This document shows, one piece after another, positions 27,149-35,287 of a stretch of DNA of 64,000 bases. The notes under the pieces were generated by a model. The model saw only the letters and a program-made list of their open reading frames with translations. It was not told the DNA's origin and did no database searches. The stretch comes from Dorea_D hominis. Its GTDB lineage: Bacteria; Bacillota; Clostridia; Lachnospirales; Lachnospiraceae. The stretch's first letter is position 1, and every line of letters begins with the position of its first letter. The stretch covers positions 1 through 64,000 of the forward strand of contig NZ_JACOOY010000012.1 in the NCBI RefSeq assembly GCF_014287705.1, written 5' to 3'. Both the position numbers and the translations under genes were made by a program.

Positions 27149-28027
27149 ATGCATCAATATTTAACTGCAATTGGAATGGAAAGTGTAAAGTCAAAACAAG
27201 AACTGGATCGTTTATTGCAGGGGCTGGAGCAGGAGAATAATGAACGTGCTGTAATGTCTGTAACTGCAGATAAATATGACCGGTGCGAGTATAAAAAAGA
27301 ATTTGCAAAAAATATTGGAATTGCAGCGGGTGGATTTCAGGACAGTAATGGAATATTTGAAAGAGAATATATATATCCTTATTTTTACGGAACCGGAATT
27401 ACAACATATGCAGATGTAACGGTGGAAAGAACAAAGGATCAACAGTCCTACATCGGCATCTGTGAAGATGTGAAAATAGGTGTTACATTAATGTTCCGGA
27501 TTCAGAATTATATGGAATATCTGAAAAAGAAATGGCATCCGCAGGAGCCGGGAGGTTATGACTCTATTACATTATCCGGGCTGTGCAATGAGGGAAAGAT
27601 TCTCCTGCCGGTAATGAAGGACGAATCACAGAAACAGCAGCAGTCGGAAGATGTGCATAACCGGATGATGCTTGTCAGTGCTGCAAGAGCCGGAGATGCG
27701 GAAGCAATCGAGAATCTGGCGTTGGATGATATAGACATTTACACAAAAGTATCAAGAAGGCTGATTAAAGAAGATGTATTCAGTATTGTAGATACATACA
27801 TCATGCCTTACAGTGTAGAGTGTGACCGGTATTCCATCCTGGGTGTGATAACAGGTGTGCAGATTGTGGAAAACATTTACACAAAAGAGGAACTCTATGT
27901 GATGAATCTGGAAGTAAATGACCTAAAATTCGATGTCTGCGTGCCGGTTCACCGAGTATTTGGAGAGCCGAAAGCCGGACGCCGGTTCAAAGGAAAAATC
28001 TGGATGCAAGGGCGGATTAATTTTTAG
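27149..28027 (+). CDS. DUF3881 family protein
   Basis: The 292-aa cytoplasmic protein begins MHQYLTAIGM and has the Lachnospiraceae-type DUF3881 pattern (SVTADKYDRCEYKKEFAKNIGIAAGG; DRYSILGVITGVQ). Function unknown. It follows serS after 77 nt; that gap contains a perfect DnaA-box sequence TGTGGATAA (27093-27101). It is the last core gene before the tRNA-Arg/ICE junction. Confidence 0.75.
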   Translation: MHQYLTAIGMESVKSKQELDRLLQGLEQENNERAVMSVTADKYDRCEYKKEFAKNIGIAAGGFQDSNGIFEREYIYPYFYGTGITTYADVTVERTKDQQSYIGICEDVKIGVTLMFRIQNYMEYLKKKWHPQEPGGYDSITLSGLCNEGKILLPVMKDESQKQQQSEDVHNRMMLVSAARAGDAEAIENLALDDIDIYTKVSRRLIKEDVFSIVDTYIMPYSVECDRYSILGVITGVQIVENIYTKEELYVMNLEVNDLKFDVCVPVHRVFGEPKAGRRFKGKIWMQGRINF

Positions 28028-28314
28028 TTGTTTGTGGGCAATTCTGCAGGTGATTTATTTGCAATAAGATCTGTTTAGAAAGAAATGTAGATTTTTATAT
28101 GCCAGAGTGTTATAATAACATTCTGGCAATAAGTCTTGTTAGTTTAACTGATAAAATAAGCGCCTCCTAAGAGAAAGCCGAGGCATTCCCCAAAGGGAAA
28201 AAATGAAAAACAACTTTCAGTTCGAATCTATTCTGAAAAATGCTAATGGTGACAACAAAGCATTCCCCAAATGGGGGAACGTTCTAATGTTACCAAATCA
28301 AAAAAATCTGTAGA
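28028..28314. other. intergenic region before tRNA-Arg
   Basis: No gene was recognised. It contains two copies of GCATTCCCCAAA (near 28183 and 28259) and, at 28161-28171, an 11-nt copy of the tRNA-Arg anticodon-loop sequence CGCCTCCTAAG, perhaps a relic of recombination. Confidence 0.4.
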
Positions 28315-28343
28315 TTGACAACTCGAAAAAGAGTTGATAATCT
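28315..28343 (+). promoter_or_regulatory. tRNA-Arg promoter
   Basis: TTGACA (28315-28320), a 17-nt spacer and TAATCT (28338-28343), the same elements as the downstream rRNA promoter, about 60 bp upstream of the tRNA. Confidence 0.8.
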
Positions 28344-28403
28344 TATATATGGCCGAAGGGAAAAATCCTAGAAACCCAGTAAAATCAAGGGTTTGCGGCA
28401 TGT

Positions 28404-28477
28404 GTCGTCATAGCTCAGCTGGATAGAGCACTCGCCTCCTAAGCGAGGGGTCGGAGGTTCAAATCCTCTTGGCGACG
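28404..28477 (+). tRNA. tRNA-Arg(CCT), ICE attachment gene
   Basis: This is a 74-nt cloverleaf: acceptor GTCGTCA paired with TGGCGAC (one G-U pair), D arm, anticodon stem CTCGC/GCGAG with loop CTCCTAA (anticodon CCT), and T loop GGTTCAAATCC. CCA is not encoded. All sequence to the right is mobile-element DNA, so the 3' end of this gene is the likely left attachment site. Confidence 0.95.
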
Positions 28478-28483
28478 GGCTTC

Positions 28484-28535
28484 AAAGCGTTCGAAAATGT
28501 TAGCTGGATTAGCTGACAACGAACGCTTTTGTTAT
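28484..28535 (+). terminator. terminator after tRNA-Arg
   Basis: AAAGCGTTCG (28484-28493) and CGAACGCTTT (28520-28529) are perfect 10-bp complements followed by a T-rich tail. The loop carries two TTAGCTG repeats, so this terminator already lies in element DNA. Confidence 0.75.
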
Positions 28536-28804
28536 TTTCAAATCACGTTCGTGACACAAAATTCCATTCAAAATGATCAATTTCCAGCTAACGCAATCCG
28601 ATTTTTGTTAGCTGACAGCTAATCAAAATTACCGGTTTGCAAACATGGGTTTTAAGAAGTCCAGCTAACATTTGGGTTCCGCTCCGTTGTCACCCCTTAT
28701 TCGGGGATGTAAATCAGAGAAAAGGCGGGAAAAGAAACAATCTCTCCCAAACCTGCAAACATAAATTAGCTGAAACAGTATTCAATTCTATTAGCTACAG
28801 CTAA
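28500..28804. repeat. cluster of nine TTAGCTG heptamers
   Basis: TTAGCTG or its complement CAGCTAA occurs at 28500, 28509, 28585, 28608, 28616, 28662, 28766 and 28798, with a TTAGCTA variant at 28791. The copies at 28608-28622 and 28791-28804 form palindromes (TTAGCTG-A-CAGCTAA). The cluster fills the gap between tRNA-Arg and the first element gene, a parB homologue. It is a plausible centromere, operator or recombinase site. No other feature was seen in this gap. Confidence 0.7.
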
Positions 28805-28899
28805 TGGTCAAACAGCAATGTCTGTTTGGAACTTTACTATCTATAAAAGTTCCAGGCAGGCATTTTTTATTTCCTGAATCCTGGAGGAAAGGAGTCAAG

Positions 28900-29769
28900 A
28901 TGACTGAGCCAAACAGACAATCAGGAGAAAACGAAGAAAAAATCATAGAAATTGAGATTGAGCGTCTTCGTCCGTTCAAAGAGCACCCGTTTCAGGTAAA
29001 AGATGATAAGGAAATGTTTCTTTTGCAGGAAAGCATTGAGAAGTATGGAATTTTAAATCCGCTAATCGTCAGACCAGTACCGGATGGATACTATGAGATC
29101 ATATCCGGTCACAGAAGAAAACATGCTGCGGAGAAACTGGGATACCGTAAAGTACCGGTGATCATCCGAGTATTAAGTGAAGATGATTCCATCTTGAGCA
29201 TGGTAGATTCCAATCTTCACAGAGAACGGATCAGCTACAGTGAAAAAGCTTTTGCTTACAAACTGAAGAATGACGTATTAAAAAGAAAAAGTGGTCGAAA
29301 AAAGAGCCAAGTTGACCACAAAACACCAAGAAAGCGGGCAATAGAAATCATCAGTGAAGATTGTGGTGATAGCCCAAAACAAGTGCAGCGTTATATCTCA
29401 CTGACAAAACTGATACCGGAAATGTTGCAGAAACTGGATGATGAGATCATTTCTTTTTGTCCGGCTGTAGAGATAGCTGCATTAAGCGAAAAAGAACAAA
29501 GAGAACTGCTTGTAGCAATGGAGTATGCACAGGCAATCCCATCACTCTCACAGGCCCAGAGGATCCGGCAACTGAGTAAAGAAAAACAGTTGTCACTGGA
29601 AAAGATGGAAGAAATCATGTGTGAGGTTAAAAAGGGTGAAATCACAAGAGTGGCTTTCACAAACGAACAGCTACATAAGTATTTTCCAAATTCTTATACA
29701 CCGGCAATGATGAAGCGGGAAATACTGGCACTGTTGAAATTATGGAAAAAAGAATCATGGGAAAGTTAA
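28900..29769 (+). CDS. ParB-like partition protein 1 of the ICE
   Basis: The 289-aa ParB/Srx-fold protein has EIISGHRRKHAAEKLG (counterpart of the GERRxRA CTP-binding motif) and SNLHRERISYSEKAFAYK, then an HTH-like region around SPKQVQRYISLTKL. The start is set at MTEPNR with GGAGGAAAGGAG upstream; the open frame extends 32 codons further without a ribosome-binding site. It overlaps the nested ATG of the parA frame and is the first gene of a parB-parA-parB operon. Confidence 0.88.
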   Translation: MTEPNRQSGENEEKIIEIEIERLRPFKEHPFQVKDDKEMFLLQESIEKYGILNPLIVRPVPDGYYEIISGHRRKHAAEKLGYRKVPVIIRVLSEDDSILSMVDSNLHRERISYSEKAFAYKLKNDVLKRKSGRKKSQVDHKTPRKRAIEIISEDCGDSPKQVQRYISLTKLIPEMLQKLDDEIISFCPAVEIAALSEKEQRELLVAMEYAQAIPSLSQAQRIRQLSKEKQLSLEKMEEIMCEVKKGEITRVAFTNEQLHKYFPNSYTPAMMKREILALLKLWKKESWES

Positions 29770-29783
29770 AGGAGGAAGAAATC

Positions 29784-30569
29784 ATGTGTAAAGTTATATC
29801 CGTAGTAAACCAGAAAGGCGGCGTTGGAAAGACCACCACAACCGTAAATGTAGGCATTGGACTGGCAAGAGAAGGTAAGAAAGTGTTGCTGATCGACGCG
29901 GATCCACAGGGAAGTTTAACAGCAAGTCTTGGATATGAGGAACCAGATGATCTTCGCATCACACTGGCAACGATCATGATGGATGTCATTAACGAAGAAG
30001 AAATCTCTCTGGAAGATGGTATCTTACATCACCAGGAAAATGTAGATCTACTTCCGGCAAATATTGAGCTTTCTGCCCTGGAAGTAACGATGGGAAATGT
30101 TATGAGCAGAGAAATGATCATGAAGGAATATATCGATGCGATAAGAGGCCGATACGATTATATCCTGATCGACTGTATGCCAAGTCTTGGTATGATGACA
30201 ATCAATGCACTGGTCTCTTCTGATTCTGTTTTGATACCTGTACAGGCCGCATATCTGCCTGTTAAAGGACTTCAGCAGCTGATCAAGACCATTCTTACAG
30301 TAAAGAAAAGACTGAACCGGAAACTGGCGATTGAGGGTATTCTCCTGACTATGGTAGATTTCAGAACCAATTACGCAAGGGACATTGCATCAAGAGTACA
30401 TACAACATACGGAAGTCAGATCGAGGTATTTGAAAATGTAATTCCGATGTCTGTAAAAGCTGCTGAGACCAGTGCAGAGGGAAAAAGCATCTATATGCAC
30501 TGTCCAAAAGGAAAGGTTGCAGAGGCATATAAGAACTTAACACAGGAGGTTTTGAAGAATGAAAAATAG
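29784..30569 (+). CDS. ParA-family ATPase of the ICE
   Basis: The 261-aa Walker-type partition ATPase has deviant Walker A QKGGVGKTTT near the N-terminus and Walker B YILIDCMPSLGM. It is close in form to chromosomal ParA but separately encoded. The start is set at MCKVISVV with AAAGGAGG 8 nt upstream. It overlaps the second parB by 11 nt. It probably stabilises the element when it exists as a circle. Confidence 0.92.
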   Translation: MCKVISVVNQKGGVGKTTTTVNVGIGLAREGKKVLLIDADPQGSLTASLGYEEPDDLRITLATIMMDVINEEEISLEDGILHHQENVDLLPANIELSALEVTMGNVMSREMIMKEYIDAIRGRYDYILIDCMPSLGMMTINALVSSDSVLIPVQAAYLPVKGLQQLIKTILTVKKRLNRKLAIEGILLTMVDFRTNYARDIASRVHTTYGSQIEVFENVIPMSVKAAETSAEGKSIYMHCPKGKVAEAYKNLTQEVLKNEK

Positions 30570-31461
30570 AAGTGGCGAAAAGATTAAACTGGCAAGTATT
30601 GATGAACTGCTTGGTGTGGTAAATGAAGAATCTGCAATGGAGATAGAAATCAGTAAGATCCATCCGTTTAAAAATCATCCGTTCAAGGTGCTGGATGATG
30701 AAAAGATGCAGGATCTGGTTGAAAGTGTAAAGATCAATGGAATACTGACACCGGTACTGCTTCGCATGGATGAAAATGAAGAATATGAAATGGTATCCGG
30801 TCACAGAAGAATGCATGCAGCACAGCTTGCAGGACTGACGACAATTCCGGCAATCGTAAGAGAATTATCAGATGATGATGCCATTGTGGCTATGGTGGAC
30901 GCTAATATTCAGCGAGAGGAACTGTTACCAAGTGAGAAAGCTTTTGCTTACAAGATGAAACTTGATGCAATGAAAAGGCAGGGAATCAGAACAGATTTAA
31001 CTTTGTCTCAAAATGAGACGAAGTTGAGATCAGATGAAGTCTTGAGCAAGCAAGTTGGGGAAAGTAGAGCTCAGGTTCAAAGATTTGTACGATTAACAGA
31101 ACTTATTCCGGAACTTCTTGATCTGGTAGATAACAAGAAGCTTCAGTTTACGGTTGCTGTCAATATCTCCTACATCGATAAGGAAGTACAGGGATGGATC
31201 TACGAATATATCAGCGACACCGGATTCATCAAACCAAAACAGATTGCAGCACTCAGAAATCAGCTGAATGATGGACCAATCAATCAGATTCAGATGTTAT
31301 CGATTTTCAATAACTGTGTGATGGCAAAGAAAGTATCCCGGTCTCTTACTTTCTCAGAAAAGAAACTGACAAAGTATTTTCCGGATGATTATACAGCCAA
31401 AGATATGGAACAGGTAATTGAATCATTATTAGAAAAATGGATGCAGGAACAGTCCTGTTAA
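30559..31461 (+). CDS. ParB-like partition protein 2 of the ICE
   Basis: This 300-aa ParB-like protein is clearly related to the first one: HPFKNHPFKVLDDEKM compares with RPFKEHPFQVKDDKEM, MVSGHRRMHAAQLAG with the GHRR motif, and DANIQREELLPSEKAFAYKMK. The HTH region (SRAQVQRFVRLTEL) is similar. It starts inside the end of parA with AGGAGG upstream. Two diverged ParB copies flanking one ParA suggest either specialised targets or one copy acting as adaptor or regulator. Confidence 0.88.
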   Translation: MKNRSGEKIKLASIDELLGVVNEESAMEIEISKIHPFKNHPFKVLDDEKMQDLVESVKINGILTPVLLRMDENEEYEMVSGHRRMHAAQLAGLTTIPAIVRELSDDDAIVAMVDANIQREELLPSEKAFAYKMKLDAMKRQGIRTDLTLSQNETKLRSDEVLSKQVGESRAQVQRFVRLTELIPELLDLVDNKKLQFTVAVNISYIDKEVQGWIYEYISDTGFIKPKQIAALRNQLNDGPINQIQMLSIFNNCVMAKKVSRSLTFSEKKLTKYFPDDYTAKDMEQVIESLLEKWMQEQSC

Positions 31462-31472
31462 GGATAGAAAAA

Positions 31473-31518
31473 GCTAAGAAAACAAAGTCAAAGAAGTTTA
31501 AAAAGAGGACTTCTTAGC
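31473..31518 (+). promoter_or_regulatory. nested inverted repeats in the repA leader
   Basis: GCTAAGAA (31473-31480) pairs with TTCTTAGC (31511-31518), and AGAAGT (from 31492) pairs with ACTTCT (from 31509), so two alternative stems share the right arm. The AGAAGTTT half-site is the same as the iterons inside repA, suggesting RepA binds here and represses itself. Confidence 0.5.
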
Positions 31519-31539
31519 AGAAAACGAAAGGAGGAAATT

Positions 31540-32538
31540 ATGGAGAAAAAAATGACATTTAATTATTTTTACGGTACCGAAGCTGATCAGTTCAGCTTCT
31601 ACCGCATACCAAAAGCATTATTTACAGACAGCTATTTTAAAGATTTATCAAGCGATGCTAAAATTTTATATGGACTGATGTTGGATCGAATGTCTCTTTC
31701 CATCAAAAATCAGTGGTTTGACGACAAAAACAGAGCATATATCTACTTTTCCATCGAAGATATCATGGAATTACTGAACTGTGGCAGAAATAAAGCCATC
31801 AAATCCATGAGAGAGCTGGATGACGAAACAGGAATTGGTCTGATTGAGAAACGCAGGCAGGGATTTGGAAAGGTGAATGTTATCTACGTAAAAACCTTTA
31901 TGCCTGAGAAAACAGATGAGAAAAAATTTGGAGAGGAATTAGAGAAGTTTAAAAAACAAACTTCTGTGGAAAATGAAGAGCCTGCAGAAGTTTACAATTT
32001 AAACTTCATGAAGTCCCAAAATCAAACTTCTAGAAGTCCCGAAAACAAACTTCAAGAAGTTTACATTTCAAACCCTAATAATACTAATCTTAGTGATACT
32101 GAAATGAATGATAATAAATCTAATCCTATCATATCTGTGGATGAGAAAAGATTTGATAGCGATAACCGCTCTGAGGATTATCAGGCTTATGAAAACCTTG
32201 TCAAAGAGACCATTGATTATGAATCACTGGAAGTAACCCATCATGACGATATGCGACAGGTAGATGAAATCGTGAACCTGATCGTAGAAACTGTGATGTG
32301 TAAAAATGACAAGATATTGATTGCCAGCAACTGGTATCCGGCATCACTGGTGAAGAAAAAATTTCTGATGCTGACCTATTCACATATCGAGTATGTCTTA
32401 CACTGTATGCGTGGTAACACCACCAAAGTGAAGAACATCAAGAAATATTTATTAGCATCCCTGTTTAATGCACCGTCTACGATGAACGGGTATTATCAGG
32501 CAGAGGTGAACCATGATATGCCAGGACTGGTAAGATAG
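31540..32538 (+). CDS. repA: replication initiator protein A (RepA_N family)
   Basis: The 332-aa initiator has an N-terminal RepA_N winged-helix domain (about 1-115; FSFYRIPKALFTDSYFKDLSSDAKILYGLMLDR), a low-complexity middle (about 130-215) and a C-terminal domain (about 220-330) that is lineage-specific. RepA_N proteins start theta replication of low-GC Gram-positive plasmids, with the origin inside the rep gene. Here the middle segment is encoded by 23-bp direct repeats that look like iterons. It follows the partition genes, a plasmid-like maintenance module in an ICE. AGGAGG precedes the start. Confidence 0.9.
   Translation: MEKKMTFNYFYGTEADQFSFYRIPKALFTDSYFKDLSSDAKILYGLMLDRMSLSIKNQWFDDKNRAYIYFSIEDIMELLNCGRNKAIKSMRELDDETGIGLIEKRRQGFGKVNVIYVKTFMPEKTDEKKFGEELEKFKKQTSVENEEPAEVYNLNFMKSQNQTSRSPENKLQEVYISNPNNTNLSDTEMNDNKSNPIISVDEKRFDSDNRSEDYQAYENLVKETIDYESLEVTHHDDMRQVDEIVNLIVETVMCKNDKILIASNWYPASLVKKKFLMLTYSHIEYVLHCMRGNTTKVKNIKKYLLASLFNAPSTMNGYYQAEVNHDMPGLVR
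31943..32069. repeat. iteron-like repeats inside repA, probable element origin
   Basis: Half-sites AGAAGTTT (31943, 31986, 32055), AAACTTCT/A (31958, 32001, 32024, 32047) and TGAAGTCC/AGAAGTCC (32009, 32032) recur. Three tandem 23-bp units begin at 32001, 32024 and 32047, and the first two inverted pairs are spaced 43 bp apart. They encode the unconserved linker of RepA, so selection appears to be on the DNA. Confidence 0.75.
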
Positions 32539-32547
32539 GAGGTGCAC

Positions 32548-32844
32548 ATGTTTATTTTAAAACTTGCTGGGAAAATATTATTACTGCCGGTATGGCTGAT
32601 CCTTTTTGTGATCGGACTGGCAGTAAAGATGACAGTACAGACTTATGCGGTTGTCAGAGGGATCCTTGGGTTTATATTCACTTTGTTGATTATAGCGACT
32701 GCATACTGTTACCATGACTGGGTACAGGTTGCATTTCTGTTTTCGCTGAGTGTAATTCTGTATCTGATCCTTTTTGCAGGAGTGTTCGTAGATACTGTAC
32801 TGGACATGACAAGAGAACGCATTATTGATTTTATTATATCGTGA
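32548..32844 (+). CDS. small ICE membrane protein
   Basis: The 98-aa protein has three hydrophobic segments (about 5-27, 38-55 and 60-85). It starts 10 nt after repA; AGGAGG is 5 nt before the ATG at 32548, and a GTG two codons earlier overlaps the ribosome-binding site. No family recognised. It belongs to the maintenance operon by position. Confidence 0.65.
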   Translation: MFILKLAGKILLLPVWLILFVIGLAVKMTVQTYAVVRGILGFIFTLLIIATAYCYHDWVQVAFLFSLSVILYLILFAGVFVDTVLDMTRERIIDFIIS

Positions 32845-32857
32845 GGAGGATATGAAA

Positions 32858-33256
32858 ATGAGCGAAAACAATGATTATATTCAGTTACCACCACTTAAAA
32901 AAGACACACCGTCCGATGTGGTAGCATTTATGTGGGAGTACATAAAAGTACCGGAGGATTCAAGAGAAAAAGTTAAGAATCTGCTTAAAGATGCAAATGA
33001 AAATGGCGTAAAATTAAGTCATCAGGCACCAACACTGTATGATGTTGTCCCAAAAGAAGAAATTACTGAATTTGAAGAGCTTATGCGCAAAACCATAGCT
33101 GACATTGTATCAGAAGCCAGTAGCATTGCCTGTTGGGTGTATGTGCAGAAATATGTGAAACAGAAAACTCTTGACGAAATGCTACAAGAATTGCCAGGAG
33201 CAGGCCAGTTTATCATTGTCATGGATACCTGGTTCGAAAGACTGATGGCGGAATAA
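32858..33256 (+). CDS. hypothetical ICE protein
   Basis: The 132-aa acidic cytoplasmic protein is of unknown family. The start is set at MSENND because AGGAGG is 8 nt upstream; two upstream ATG/ATA-frame starts are less well placed. It is probably the last gene of the partition/replication operon; the cargo segment begins just after it. Confidence 0.65.
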   Translation: MSENNDYIQLPPLKKDTPSDVVAFMWEYIKVPEDSREKVKNLLKDANENGVKLSHQAPTLYDVVPKEEITEFEELMRKTIADIVSEASSIACWVYVQKYVKQKTLDEMLQELPGAGQFIIVMDTWFERLMAE

Positions 33257-33336
33257 TGGATGCTATGATAGAATAAAGAAAACGATTTGAAGTGCAAATC
33301 GGAATTTGTAGATGCAAGATAACCAAGAGTATTTAA

Positions 33337-33365
33337 TTGACAAGCTATGAATCATTTGCTATCAT
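33337..33365 (+). promoter_or_regulatory. queuosine operon promoter
   Basis: TTGACA (33337-33342), a 17-nt spacer and TATCAT (33360-33365) lie just upstream of the riboswitch-like leader. Confidence 0.75.
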
Positions 33366-33382
33366 TGAACGGTATATTAATA

Positions 33383-33509
33383 AGACAGTTCGTTTGTACC
33401 ATCCTGTCTCTAAATAAAACCAGGGCTATTATTTTTATAATTTATAATTGGAATTTTTTAGAAAAATAATCTATTAAGGCACGGGTACAGATGGATCCGT
33501 GTTTTTTTA
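33383..33509 (+). promoter_or_regulatory. probable preQ1-I riboswitch with transcription terminator
   Basis: Stem P1 AGACAG/CTGTCT (33383-33388 and 33404-33409) closes a loop starting GTTC and containing ACC, followed by an A-rich tail. Loop GTTT (33392-33395) can pair with AAAC (33417-33420) as the P2 pseudoknot. This is the preQ1-I layout, though the loop differs from the Bacillus type. A terminator follows at about 33479-33509 (CACGG...CCGTG then T7). It lies directly before genes for preQ1 synthesis, so ligand-induced termination is expected. Confidence 0.6.
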
Positions 33510-33538
33510 TGCAATATTAGCAAATGGAGAAAAGGTTT

Positions 33539-33958
33539 ATGTATATTTTAAAAACGGAGGCAAGTTTTGACTCAGCACATTTTCTTGCAGGATACGATGG
33601 AAAATGCAGCAATCTTCATGGACATAGATGGAAGATTATTCTTGAAGTTCAAGCTGAGGAACTAAAGGACGACATTCAGCATAAGGGGATGTACGTGGAT
33701 TTTGGAGAATTGAAAAAAGATTTAAGAGACCTTGCAGACTCAATGGATCACGCATTAATTATAGAAAAGAATTCATTGAAGGAAACTACACTTGAAGCTT
33801 TAAAAAGCGAGAATTTCAGAATTATTGAACTTGATTTTCGTCCAACAGCGGAGAATATGGCAAAGTATTTTTATGAAAAAATAAAAAAACTTGGATATAA
33901 CATGAAAGCTGTAACGGTATATGAAACTCCTGTCAATAGTGCAACTTATATGGAATAA
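33539..33958 (+). CDS. queD: 6-carboxytetrahydropterin synthase QueD
   Basis: The 139-aa enzyme of the T-fold family converts dihydroneopterin triphosphate to 6-carboxy-tetrahydropterin, the second step of preQ0 synthesis. Zinc ligands are His14 (SAHFL), His27 and His29 (NLHGH), and the catalytic Cys23 is present. The start is set at MYILKTEAS, 9 nt after GGAG; a start five codons earlier overlaps that site. It is the first gene of queD-queE-folE-queC-queF. Confidence 0.93.
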   Translation: MYILKTEASFDSAHFLAGYDGKCSNLHGHRWKIILEVQAEELKDDIQHKGMYVDFGELKKDLRDLADSMDHALIIEKNSLKETTLEALKSENFRIIELDFRPTAENMAKYFYEKIKKLGYNMKAVTVYETPVNSATYME

Positions 33959-33993
33959 TTATAAATAATTTTCTAATCTGAAAGGAGTTGTAT

Positions 33994-34662
33994 ATGAGTA
34001 AATATGAAGTGGTTGAAAAATTTGTAAGTATCAATGGTGAAGGAACTAAAGCCGGACAACTTGCGGTTTTTATACGTTTTAAAGGCTGTAATCTTAAGTG
34101 TAAATATTGCGATACCAAATGGGCCAATGAGCAAGATACACTTTATCAACCCATGACGGAAGAAGAAATACTTGATTATGTTTTATCAACGGGAGTGAAA
34201 AATGTCACTCTTACCGGTGGTGAACCATTATTAAGAGACGATATTGAAAAAGTTATAACAGCTCTTGCAGAAAACAATCTGAATGTAGAAATAGAGACTA
34301 ACGGTAGCATTTTTCTTGACAAAATCCGTAAGCTTCATAAAGAAAATGTAACTTTTACAATGGATTATAAGCTTTCCTGTAGTGGAATGGAACAGTCCAT
34401 GAATCTAGGAAATTTTGATATTTTAAATAGCAATGATACTGTCAAATTTGTAGTAGGAAGCCGAGAGGATCTTATAAAGACAAAGCAGATTATGGAAAAA
34501 TATAATCTGTATGGAAAATGTAATCTTTATATAAGTCCGGTATTTGGAATGATAGAACCAGAGGAAATAGTTGATTTTATGAAAGAGAATGTAATGAATG
34601 ATGTTAATATGCAGATTCAGTTACATAAAATAATATGGTCACCAGATAAAAAAGGAGTCTAA
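33994..34662 (+). CDS. queE: 7-carboxy-7-deazaguanine synthase QueE
   Basis: The 222-aa radical SAM enzyme rearranges 6-carboxy-tetrahydropterin to 7-carboxy-7-deazaguanine. The cluster-binding CX3CX2C is Cys32-Cys36-Cys39 (GCNLKCKYC), and the glycine-rich LTGGEPLL follows. AAAGGAG lies 9 nt before the start at MSKYEV. Short spacing to folE (1 nt) shows operon structure. Confidence 0.94.
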   Translation: MSKYEVVEKFVSINGEGTKAGQLAVFIRFKGCNLKCKYCDTKWANEQDTLYQPMTEEEILDYVLSTGVKNVTLTGGEPLLRDDIEKVITALAENNLNVEIETNGSIFLDKIRKLHKENVTFTMDYKLSCSGMEQSMNLGNFDILNSNDTVKFVVGSREDLIKTKQIMEKYNLYGKCNLYISPVFGMIEPEEIVDFMKENVMNDVNMQIQLHKIIWSPDKKGV

Positions 34663-34663
34663 C

Positions 34664-35287
34664 ATGGAAAAGCATAAGAAAATAGATACTAAAGCAATCG
34701 AATATCATATAGCTGGTATTCTTAAAGCTCTGGGTGATAACCCTGAACGAGAGGGATTAATAGACACACCTAAAAGAGTTGCAAAAATGTACGAAGAAGT
34801 TTTTGAGGGAATGAATTATACAAATGAAGAAATTGCAGATATGTTTAACAAAACATTTGCACTTGATAGACTGGAAGAAGAGTTCGAAAACGTGGAATGT
34901 AAAAGTCAAAATGGAAATTCTGATATGGTAGTGGTAAAAGACATAGATATTTTCAGTTATTGTGAGCATCATCTTGCACTTATGTATGATATGAAGGTAA
35001 CGGTTGCCTATATTCCAAAGGGAAGAGTGATAGGTCTTAGTAAGATAGCAAGAATAGCAGATATGGTATCGAAAAGATTACAACTTCAGGAAAGAATAGG
35101 AAGTGATATTGCAGATATTATGCAGATGGTTACAGGAGCAGAAGATATAGCAGTACTTATTGAAGGATGTCACAGCTGCATGACTGCAAGAGGAATTAAA
35201 AAAACTAACACAAAAACATATACACAAACATTAAGAGGGAGATTTAACAATGAAAGCAATGGTTTTGTTCAGTGGTGGAATAGATAG
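34664..35287 (+). CDS. folE: GTP cyclohydrolase I
   Basis: The 207-aa T-fold enzyme makes dihydroneopterin triphosphate from GTP, the entry point for both folate and queuosine. Zinc-site motifs are SYCEHHLA (Cys100, His103) and EGCHSC (Cys169/Cys172). The C-terminus runs 38 nt into queC. Its presence makes the cassette independent of host FolE supply. Confidence 0.95.
   Translation: MEKHKKIDTKAIEYHIAGILKALGDNPEREGLIDTPKRVAKMYEEVFEGMNYTNEEIADMFNKTFALDRLEEEFENVECKSQNGNSDMVVVKDIDIFSYCEHHLALMYDMKVTVAYIPKGRVIGLSKIARIADMVSKRLQLQERIGSDIADIMQMVTGAEDIAVLIEGCHSCMTARGIKKTNTKTYTQTLRGRFNNESNGFVQWWNR

Noticed and set aside
31943..32069. CRISPR-like reading of the 23-bp repeats
   Set aside because: The units are contiguous without spacers and lie inside repA, so iterons fit better. 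No CRISPR array or cas gene was seen in the window.
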